Source: Deltaproteobacteria bacterium (GTDB lineage Bacteria > Myxococcota_A > Polyangia > HGW-17 > SLPX01). Taken from it: a stretch of DNA of 12,485 bases. Shown here piece by piece: positions 6,861 to 12,485 of the stretch. Within the stretch, counting starts at the first letter, position 1. Each line of letters starts with the position of its first letter. The stretch is taken from positions 1 through 12,485 of the forward strand of contig JAABSF010000024.1 in the NCBI GenBank assembly GCA_011390535.1, written 5' to 3'. The notes below the pieces were generated by a model that saw only the letters and a program-made list of their open reading frames with translations, was not told the origin of the DNA and made no database searches. The translations under genes and the position numbers were made by a program.

Positions 6861-6873
6861 AAGGAGATATGTC

Positions 6874-7887
6874 ATGGAATTGTTTGGAAAACATCTCATA
6901 TGTACCCAAGAGTGGGCCAAAAAAGATTTGGACCGGATTTTGGAGCTTTCCGCGAGAATAAAGAAGTTTCGTTTTTCGGATCACTTCGGCAATTTGTTGA
7001 AAAACCGTACGTTTTTTATGTTCTTTTACAACCCTTCGGTTCGCACCCGTCAATCATTTGAATGCGCGGCAACTGAGCTGGGAGGGCATGCTCAGTTCTT
7101 AGAGCCTAAGAGCATGAGGTTGAAAACCAAAAAGAGCGCCGGTGAGACAGTTGAGGATGCCGCCAAAGTGATGAGTCGTTATGCCTGCGGTTTGGGAATC
7201 AGGATGTTGGAAGACAAGGTCGCCTACTATGGGCATGGCGATGAAGTGATCAGAGAGTATGCAAAACACTCAACCATTCCAGTAGTTTCCATGGCTCACG
7301 ACAGGTTTCATCCCTGTCAGGGGCTGGCAGATATTATGGGGATTAGAGAGCATCTGGGGGAGAACCTGAAGAAGAAGAAGATCCTCATCACTTGGGCGCA
7401 CGGCGCCCTCGCACGTTCTCATTGCTCCGTGCAAGAGGCAATGCTGATTTGTAGCCGCTATGGGATGGATGTGACGGTAGCTCACCCTAAAGGCTACGAG
7501 TTGGATGAAGAGGTCATGGAGTGGACACGAGAGAATTGCAAGCAAAACGAGTCCGAGTTCAATTTGATCCATGACCCCAAGGATGGTTATGAAGGCGCTC
7601 ATGTGGTGTATTCGCGTAACTGGATGAGCAAAGATGCTTACAAAGACGATGAGTTTTTAAAGAGTGCCGAGGTCGAAAAGGCCATGGGCTATACAGACTG
7701 GATTTGCGATAGTGAGAAGATGGCCATGGGCGAGGATCCCCTCTATACTCATCCCATGCCTATCGACAGAGGCCATGAAGTGACTGACGATGTCGCCTCC
7801 GGTCCGCGGTCGATCATCTATGATGTGGCCGAGAACAGACTCCATGTACAGAAAGCTGTTATGGCGGTTACAATGGGAAATCTTTAA
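6874..7887 (+). CDS. Carbamoyltransferase 2, divergent knotted-type paralog
   Basis: A 337-residue paralog of the preceding gene. AAGGAG (6861-6866) lies 7 bases before the ATG. The carbamoyl-phosphate loop SVRTRQSFE (55-63), HPCQ (146-149), VTVAHPKGYEL (200-210), HVVYSRNW (243-250) and AENRLHVQKA (319-328) are all present, so the fold and phosphate site look intact. Two regions differ from its partner. The loop after TWA (173-175) lacks the proline-containing segment of YgeW and related enzymes and reads HGALARSHCSVQE. The usual HCLP becomes HPMP (293-296), closer to the HPLP of aspartate carbamoyltransferases. Like its partner it lacks DxWxSMG. It may use a different substrate, or the two may form a mixed trimer; neither can be shown here. 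A terminator-like hairpin begins at its stop codon, which could set its level relative to carbamate kinase. Confidence 0.86.
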   Translation: MELFGKHLICTQEWAKKDLDRILELSARIKKFRFSDHFGNLLKNRTFFMFFYNPSVRTRQSFECAATELGGHAQFLEPKSMRLKTKKSAGETVEDAAKVMSRYACGLGIRMLEDKVAYYGHGDEVIREYAKHSTIPVVSMAHDRFHPCQGLADIMGIREHLGENLKKKKILITWAHGALARSHCSVQEAMLICSRYGMDVTVAHPKGYELDEEVMEWTRENCKQNESEFNLIHDPKDGYEGAHVVYSRNWMSKDAYKDDEFLKSAEVEKAMGYTDWICDSEKMAMGEDPLYTHPMPIDRGHEVTDDVASGPRSIIYDVAENRLHVQKAVMAVTMGNL

Positions 7888-7919
7888 AAACGGTCACCCC
7901 TTTGGGGGTATTGGTTTTT
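7886..7919 (+). terminator. Terminator-like hairpin between carbamoyltransferase 2 and carbamate kinase
   Basis: Inner stem ACCCC (7896-7900) with GGGGT (7905-7909), loop TTTG; outer stem AAAAAC (7886-7891) with GTTTTT (7914-7919), separated by a 4x4 internal loop. The T-run on the 3' side makes it intrinsic-terminator-like and possibly bidirectional. Because the same-strand cluster continues 28 bases later, partial read-through or attenuation is more likely than a full stop. Confidence 0.45.
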
Positions 7920-7947
7920 AAGTCAGCCCCTAAGAAAGGATTTGTGT

Positions 7948-8916
7948 ATGTCCGATCTCAGAACAGAAGGAAAAGCAGGTGTGGCTGTTTTGGCCATTGG
8001 TGGTAACTCTTTGATTCGTGATAAAGAGCACCAACGTGTCTCAGATCAATTTCAAGTCACTCGGGAGACTTGTCAGCATATCGCGTCGATGGTGGAGGGT
8101 GGATGGCGGGTGGTGGTGACACATGGAAACGGGCCTCAGGTGGGGTTTGTGCTTAGGAGATCCGAGCTCTCCATGAAAGAGCTTCACCCTGTCCCTATGG
8201 ATTCCGCCGTAGCTGATACTCAGGGCAGTATCGGTTATATGATTCAACAATCCCTGGATAACGAGTATCGTAAGAGAGGATTGGGTCAGCACGCCTTAAC
8301 GATAGCTACTCAGGTTTTGGTGGATTCTAATGATCCGGCCTTGCAAAAACCGTCGAAACCAATCGGTTCTTTCATGGAAGCTGAGGAGGCTCGAAAGATG
8401 GCCGATGTAGAGGGTTGGGACGTAGTCGAGGATGCCGGTAGAGGTTGGCGGAGAGTGGTTCCTTCTCCTGAGCCGGTTGAGATCATTGAGCGGGCTGGTA
8501 TTCGGCGTTTGCTTTCCGGCAACTATACCGTGGTGGCGGTAGGTGGAGGGGGAATACCGGTCGTGAGAAACGAGCAAGGGATGCTCTCCGGGATCGAAGC
8601 CGTTATCGACAAAGACAAGGCATCTGCTCTAATGGCGAGACGGATTCAAGCGGATTTGCTTATGATCTCTACAGCGGTGGAGAAGGTTTCTCTTAACTTC
8701 GGAACTCCGGAACAAAAAGATCTGGACAAGATTACCCTTGCAGAGGCCAAGAAGTTTATGAAAGAAGGTCATTTCAAGCCAGGTTCCATGTTGCCGAAGA
8801 TGCAGGCTGTTGTAGATTTCCTTGAAAACGGTGGAAAACAAGCCATGATTACCGTGCCGGAAAAAATAGAAGCTACGCTGGCCGGGCAGGCGGGCACACG
8901 AATCGTGTTGGGCTGA
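7948..8916 (+). CDS. arcC: Carbamate kinase
   Basis: Carbamate kinase makes ATP from carbamoyl phosphate and ADP, releasing carbamate that breaks down to ammonia and CO2; it acts in the cytoplasm. The 322 residues match the usual family length. Amino-acid-kinase motifs appear in order: AIGGNSL (16-22), THGNGPQVG (58-66), a conserved SIGYMIQ stretch (94-100), AVGGGGIPV (197-205), AVIDKDKAS (218-226), NFGTPEQ (250-256), GHFKPGSMLPK (274-284) and GTRIV near the end. No key motif is broken. The ATG at 7948 was chosen because GAAAGGA (7934-7940) lies 7 bases upstream; the in-frame TTG at 7942 is a poor alternative. Directly after two carbamoyltransferases, it is the energy-conserving step that would pull them toward phosphorolysis. 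No arginine deiminase is in view, so a standard arginine deiminase operon is not shown. Confidence 0.95.
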   Translation: MSDLRTEGKAGVAVLAIGGNSLIRDKEHQRVSDQFQVTRETCQHIASMVEGGWRVVVTHGNGPQVGFVLRRSELSMKELHPVPMDSAVADTQGSIGYMIQQSLDNEYRKRGLGQHALTIATQVLVDSNDPALQKPSKPIGSFMEAEEARKMADVEGWDVVEDAGRGWRRVVPSPEPVEIIERAGIRRLLSGNYTVVAVGGGGIPVVRNEQGMLSGIEAVIDKDKASALMARRIQADLLMISTAVEKVSLNFGTPEQKDLDKITLAEAKKFMKEGHFKPGSMLPKMQAVVDFLENGGKQAMITVPEKIEATLAGQAGTRIVLG

Positions 8917-8958
8917 CGGTCTTGTTTTCCGGATTCTGATTGTATTGAAAGGAGTTTT

Positions 8959-9018
8959 ATGAAACCAGATGAAAGAGAGTCGATAATATGGATCATATTG
9001 CTGGGTTATGCTGTGTAA
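8959..9018 (+). CDS. Possible 19-codon upstream ORF overlapping the next gene (or frameshifted start)
   Basis: The strongest ribosome-binding site in this gap, GAAAGGAG (8947-8954), is 4 bases before the ATG at 8959, not before the threonine-synthase-like ATG at 8988. The reading frame from 8959 gives MKPDERESIIWIILLGYAV and stops at 9016-9018, 31 bases inside the next gene in another frame. It could be a translational-coupling ORF. Alternatively a one-base deletion or sequencing error has split ten true N-terminal codons from the downstream gene. Confidence 0.3.
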   Translation: MKPDERESIIWIILLGYAV

Positions 9019-10238
9019 AGTGTGAGAAAACATTTTCTCGAGAAGACGTAGAATATGTATGTCCTGAATGCGGAGATGAGGGCATTCTGGATGTAATTTA
9101 CGATTACGACAGGATTGCAAGTGATTTTAATCGGGAAAACCTGGCACAAGATCCCCGAAGGAACATTTGGCGTTATGAAAAACTTTTGCCGATTCAACCC
9201 GGTACCCCTCATCCGCCTCTAAGCATCGGCTGGACTCCCTTATACAGGTCGCTCAGGCTCGGGAAGCATTTTGGCTTAAAATCTTTGTACTTAAAAGACG
9301 ATGGGCGAAACCCGACGGCTTCACTGAAGGACAGAGCTTCAGCGGTGGGGGTTTGCCAAGCGCTGAGTCAAAAGCGACCGATGATTTCCACAGCATCTAC
9401 GGGGAATGCCGCCTCCTCTCTAGCAGGGATCTGTGCAAGCGTGGGTTTGGAGTGTGTTATCTTTGTTCCGGAATCGGCTCCTCCTGCGAAGATAAGTCAG
9501 TTGCTGGTGTTCGGAGCAAAGGTTTTTGCGGTCAAAGGTACTTATGATGATGCTTTTGATCTGTGCCTGAGGGCGTGTGCTGAATATGGTTGGTACTGCA
9601 GGAACACCGGTTACAATCCATATATGGCGGAAGGGAAAAAGACTGTTTCTCTGGAGATATGTGAAGGTCTGGAGTTTGATGTGCCTGACTGGATCCTGGT
9701 ATCGGCGGGAGACGGCTGTATTACAGATGGTGTAGGTAAAGGTCTATGGGACCTCAAATCGTTGGGGTTTATAGACAGGCTTCCGCGGATAGCCGCTGTG
9801 CAGTCTAATGAGTCGGCAGCTATATATAACGCTTGGAAGGCGGGCACTGAGAAGATTGAGCCTGTTAAGGCCACGACACTGGCGGATTCTATATCAGTAA
9901 ATATGCCGAGAGATGGAGTGAAGGCATTACGTGCGGTGCGAAAAACTAATGGAGTAATGGTTACGGTGGAAGATGAAGCTATTCTCTCCGCCGGGCGGCT
10001 TCTTGGGAAGATGGCCGGTGTATTTGCCGAGCCCGCCGGCGCCGCTCCTTTGGCCGGGATGATTTCACTTATGGATCAAGGCACCATAACACCCGAAGAT
10101 CGTGTCGCTTTGATTGTTTCCGGGAATGGTTTGAAAGACGCCGCAGGCGCTTCACGGGGTGCGGGTGAACCCGTGCAGGTTCAACCGAATGGATCGGATC
10201 TGGAGTCTGCGCTGCAATCCGTCGGGCTTATCAGTTAG
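8988..10238 (+). CDS. Threonine-synthase-like PLP enzyme with N-terminal zinc ribbon
   Basis: A 416-residue fold-type II PLP enzyme. A zinc ribbon opens the protein: C9-x2-C12 and C25-x2-C28. The PLP lysine is K114 in SLKDRAS; STGNAA (137-142) is the cofactor-contacting loop; SAGDGCITDGVGKG (239-252) is the glycine-rich phosphate-binding turn; SGNGLKD (378-384) is typical of threonine synthase. True threonine synthase converts O-phosphohomoserine to threonine. Here the neighbours are carbamoyltransferases and carbamate kinase, not homoserine genes, so it may act on another amino acid; E. coli YgeX (diaminopropionate ammonia-lyase), of the same fold type, sits in a comparable place beside YgeW. 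The upstream frame is closed by TGA at 8970, so ATG 8988 is the first usable start, yet only a weak AGAGAG precedes it. The last 25 or so residues look like a variable tail. Confidence 0.85.
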   Translation: MDHIAGLCCVKCEKTFSREDVEYVCPECGDEGILDVIYDYDRIASDFNRENLAQDPRRNIWRYEKLLPIQPGTPHPPLSIGWTPLYRSLRLGKHFGLKSLYLKDDGRNPTASLKDRASAVGVCQALSQKRPMISTASTGNAASSLAGICASVGLECVIFVPESAPPAKISQLLVFGAKVFAVKGTYDDAFDLCLRACAEYGWYCRNTGYNPYMAEGKKTVSLEICEGLEFDVPDWILVSAGDGCITDGVGKGLWDLKSLGFIDRLPRIAAVQSNESAAIYNAWKAGTEKIEPVKATTLADSISVNMPRDGVKALRAVRKTNGVMVTVEDEAILSAGRLLGKMAGVFAEPAGAAPLAGMISLMDQGTITPEDRVALIVSGNGLKDAAGASRGAGEPVQVQPNGSDLESALQSVGLIS

Positions 10239-10273
10239 TAAATCATTTTAGCAACATTTGGGGGAGACGTACT

Positions 10274-11851
10274 ATGACAAACAAAGAGAGAAAAAATCCA
10301 TCTTTGAAAGATCAGGGTAAGAGGGGGTCTGTGATTTCGGTTTTTTGTCCCGCAGATGGGAGTCTCATCGGCGAGGTCAGATCCTATGAGACAGGGGAGG
10401 CGCTGGAGATTTTGGATAAGGTTAAAGTGGCGCAAAAAGCTTGGGCGGATCTATCTCAGCAGGGTAGGATATGGCGTATAAAGGCTTTTTTAGAGACCTT
10501 GTACCGTAATGCTGAAGACATCGCCCAGCACCTGAGTCGAGAGACGGGCAAATCACTATATGAGTCTTATCTCTTTGAGATCATTCCATTGATGCATCTC
10601 ACAGCGTACTTTGCGAAGAACACAGAGAGGATTCTGGAGCCCAAGCGCATCAATATATCGGTGTTCAAAAATAGGGCCAGCTACATTCACTACAAGCCCC
10701 GGGGTGTAGTTTTTGTAATCTCTCCTTGGAATTTCCCGCTTTCGATACCTTTCGGTGAGGTTGTAATGGCGCTGCTCGCTGGAAACGGTGTGCTTTTGAA
10801 ACCAGCATCCCTTACGCCTCTTATCGCCTTGAAGATGGCTGAGTTGTTTCGAGAGTCCGGGTTGGATCCCGACCTGCTTAGAGTTATTCCGGGACCCGGA
10901 CGTATGGCTTCCGAGGTGTTGAAGAGGGGAGATATCGGGTATGTGAATTTTACCGGGTCCACTGAAGTTGGGCGAGGGGTCGCCTCTATTGCCGGTGAAC
11001 GCCTTATCCCTTCTTCCATGGAGCTTGGTGGCAAGAATCCTGCAATAGTGTGTGCGGATGCCGACCTGGATAAGACGGCGAGGTCTATTGTATGGGGTGC
11101 TTTTTCCAACTCCGGGCAGATTTGCGCATCGGTGGAGAGGGTTTATGCTGTCAGCACGATTTATCAGGGATTAGTTGAGAAGATAGTGGAGATAACCGAG
11201 TCTTTGCGGCAAGGTCATCCCATTGAAGATGTAGATGTGGAGTTGGGCTCCATGACCGACGAGGGGCAATTGGAGTTGGTGTCGAGACAGGTCGAAGACG
11301 CTGTGGAGAAAGGTGCGACTGTGTTGACCGGAGGAAGAAGGGGCTCAAAAAAAGGGCTGTTTTATGAGCCGACTGTGTTGGTCGGGGTAGATGAATCCAT
11401 GGAGGTTATGAGGGAGGAGAGCTTTGGGCCGTTGTTGCCCATTGTTGAGGTCCAAACCGAAGAAGAGGCTGTAAGAAAGAGCAATGACAGCGAGTTCGGA
11501 TTGAATGCTTATGTGTTCACTCGAGATGGTGACAAGGGCAAGCGTATTGCGGAGTGTCTGGAGGCGGGAACAGTGATGGTAAATGACGTATTGATGACAC
11601 ATGCTTTTCCAGAGACTCCATGGGGGGGAGTTAAAAAGAGTGGTATGGGTAGAGTTCACTCTGACAAAGGGTTGAGAGATCTTTGTGAAGCCCGTCATGT
11701 AAACCACGAATTGATATCATTGCCTAACCCTGTATGGTATCCCTATTCATTGAAAAAGGCGAAGCGTTTTTTGAGCGCCTTCGATATGATTCATAGAGAA
11801 GGAGACACGTTAGATAAGTTGCGAGCTGTTTGGAAGATGGTTGCACCATAG
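10274..11851 (+). CDS. Aldehyde dehydrogenase family protein
   Basis: A 525-residue NAD(P)-dependent aldehyde dehydrogenase, which oxidises an aldehyde to a carboxylic acid. GGAG (10263-10266) lies 7 bases before the ATG. All catalytic landmarks are present: PWNFP (151-155, oxyanion Asn153), LLKPAS (174-179, cofactor Lys176), FTGST (226-230), the general base Glu250 in ELGGKNP, nucleophile Cys284 in GQICAS, and ESFGP (382-386). Ser179 in KPAS, as in NADP-using succinate-semialdehyde dehydrogenase GabD, suggests but does not prove NADP preference. The C-terminal extension with NPVWYPYS (485-492) recalls ALDHs grouped with diapolycopene-aldehyde dehydrogenases. It starts 35 bases after the previous stop, so it is probably in the same operon and may oxidise a semialdehyde left after deamination; the actual substrate cannot be read from the sequence. 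Confidence 0.93.
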   Translation: MTNKERKNPSLKDQGKRGSVISVFCPADGSLIGEVRSYETGEALEILDKVKVAQKAWADLSQQGRIWRIKAFLETLYRNAEDIAQHLSRETGKSLYESYLFEIIPLMHLTAYFAKNTERILEPKRINISVFKNRASYIHYKPRGVVFVISPWNFPLSIPFGEVVMALLAGNGVLLKPASLTPLIALKMAELFRESGLDPDLLRVIPGPGRMASEVLKRGDIGYVNFTGSTEVGRGVASIAGERLIPSSMELGGKNPAIVCADADLDKTARSIVWGAFSNSGQICASVERVYAVSTIYQGLVEKIVEITESLRQGHPIEDVDVELGSMTDEGQLELVSRQVEDAVEKGATVLTGGRRGSKKGLFYEPTVLVGVDESMEVMREESFGPLLPIVEVQTEEEAVRKSNDSEFGLNAYVFTRDGDKGKRIAECLEAGTVMVNDVLMTHAFPETPWGGVKKSGMGRVHSDKGLRDLCEARHVNHELISLPNPVWYPYSLKKAKRFLSAFDMIHREGDTLDKLRAVWKMVAP

Positions 11852-11957
11852 TATTTGTGATCTATAGTTTTGAGAGGCAATTGCCGGCATTGTATGGTCC
11901 GATCTCAGCAATTTATTAACTGAGTCCGTTGGTTATGGATTCATCGGAGTTTTCGCC
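11852..11957. other. Intergenic gap with overlapping palindromes
   Basis: A 106-base gap before the DUF362 gene. GGCAATTGCC (11876-11885) and TGCCGGCA (11882-11889) are overlapping perfect palindromes, followed by CTCAG (11904-11908) pairing with CTGAG (11920-11924). No T-tract and no clear promoter are visible. They could be regulator sites or a weak mRNA structure. Confidence 0.35.
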
Positions 11958-12485
11958 ATGGAACAAGAGGACAAAAGGGAGAGGCTGGAGGGGACATCGT
12001 CGGAGGGGACATCGTCACAAGGTAAATCGGGGCACAAGGGTGGCGAAGCTTTACCGTCAGGCCAATCCAGAAGGGAGTTTTTGATCAGAGCCGGTGGGGT
12101 CATGGCTGCCGTGGGTGGAGTTGCGGGGGGTGCGGCGCTGCTTCATTCTAACGACCCCATCCGAAAAATGAAAGGTGAGGGCAAATATGGCCCCCGCTCT
12201 TTTCGTGTCTCACACAGTCCCGGTAAACCCCGCGCGGTGTGGGTCAAAGGTGGTAATGCCAAGTCTCGAATGGAGAGAGCCTTGGATGAGCTGGGTGGGC
12301 TGGGTCACTTTATCAAACCTCGAGACAGGGTGCTCATAAAACCAAACATGGCATGGGACCGTTTGCCTGCGTATGCAGCCAATACTCCTCCGGATATTAT
12401 GGAAGAGATGATAAAAAAATGTCTCGATCTCAACGCAAAAGTCATTGTGGCAGAGAACCCGGTAAATGAAGCCAAGCTCTGCGCT
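11958..12485 (+). CDS. Tat-signal DUF362 domain protein (3' partial)
   Basis: The reading frame runs 176 codons to the window edge without a stop. GGAG (11946-11949) lies 8 bases before the ATG. The N-region is a long, polar 36 residues with two EGTSS copies (11-20), then a twin-arginine motif SRREFLI (37-43) and a hydrophobic, Gly/Ala-rich stretch (about 45-62). This predicts export of a folded, probably cofactor-bearing protein by the Tat system. From about 80 onward it matches the start of DUF362: RAVWVKGG, then VLIKPNMAW (127-135), a TPPDIMEEMIKKCLDLNAK helix and VIVAENPVNEAKLCA. DUF362 proteins are often associated with Fe-S or redox functions, but the biochemical role is unknown and the rest of the domain lies outside the window. 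It may belong to the carbamoyltransferase cluster or start a new unit after the 106-base gap. Confidence 0.82.
   Translation, partial: MEQEDKRERLEGTSSEGTSSQGKSGHKGGEALPSGQSRREFLIRAGGVMAAVGGVAGGAALLHSNDPIRKMKGEGKYGPRSFRVSHSPGKPRAVWVKGGNAKSRMERALDELGGLGHFIKPRDRVLIKPNMAWDRLPAYAANTPPDIMEEMIKKCLDLNAKVIVAENPVNEAKLCA
11987..12016 (+). repeat. Perfect 15-bp tandem duplication in the Tat protein N-region
   Basis: GGAGGGGACATCGTC occurs twice without interruption (11987-12001, 12002-12016), encoding EGTSS twice upstream of the twin-arginine motif. It keeps the frame. Confidence 0.9.

Noticed and set aside
5692..8916. Standard arginine deiminase pathway operon
   Set aside because: No arginine deiminase or arginine/ornithine antiporter is in view, and both transferases lack the ornithine-binding DxWxSMG signature. 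An adI-like gene outside the window cannot be excluded.
1..12485. CRISPR array, tRNA/rRNA genes, transposase or integrase genes
   Set aside because: I looked for spaced repeats, tRNA-like cloverleaf arms and transposase motifs and saw none. The hexamer array at 3551-3574 has no spacers.

Overview
This 12.5 kb window looks like a chromosomal segment of a deltaproteobacterial or myxococcal-type bacterium. That guess rests on the secreted proteins: a lipoprotein with an Asp/Gly-rich linker after its cysteine, an LVIVD/kelch propeller protein, and a HEAT-repeat lipoprotein with a charged linker and a Cys-rich tail. It is an inference from protein style, because no rRNA or marker gene is present. 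Every supported gene is on the + strand.

Layout. (1) Bases 1-3432 hold two tightly spaced genes for exported beta-propeller proteins: a 5'-truncated kelch/LVIVD protein and a TolB-like lipoprotein. They are visibly richer in G+C than what follows. (2) Bases 3433-3827 are noncoding, with hexamer repeats, palindromes, a good sigma70-type promoter and a leader that can fold on itself. (3) Bases 3828-5285 encode a HEAT-repeat lipoprotein whose gene carries short tandem duplications at both ends. (4) Bases 5286-5691 are noncoding, with a probable terminator, then a promoter and leader for the next operon. (5) Bases 5692-12485 form a metabolic cluster: two divergent carbamoyltransferase paralogs, a carbamate kinase, a threonine-synthase-like PLP enzyme, an aldehyde dehydrogenase, and the start of a Tat-exported DUF362 protein that runs off the window.

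How the cluster may work. Carbamoyltransferase plus carbamate kinase is the usual signature of energy-yielding phosphorolysis: a carbamoylated (ureido) compound gives carbamoyl phosphate, which carbamate kinase uses to make ATP, ammonia and CO2. Both transferases lack the ornithine-site DxWxSMG signature of classical ornithine carbamoyltransferase. In their middle regions they resemble the knotted group (YgeW, N-acetyl- and N-succinylornithine carbamoyltransferases). A fold-type II PLP enzyme next to a YgeW-like transferase and a carbamate kinase recalls the E. coli ygeW-ygeX-yqeA neighbourhood, but with a threonine-synthase-type enzyme in place of YgeX and with a second transferase and an aldehyde dehydrogenase added. 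The substrate is unknown, and this cluster is the most interesting part of the window.

Regulatory and structural signals are concentrated between genes: two promoter candidates, two terminator-like hairpins, a pair of mutually exclusive hairpins directly before the second transferase's ribosome-binding site, and a 19-codon upstream ORF (or a frameshift) overlapping the threonine-synthase-like start.
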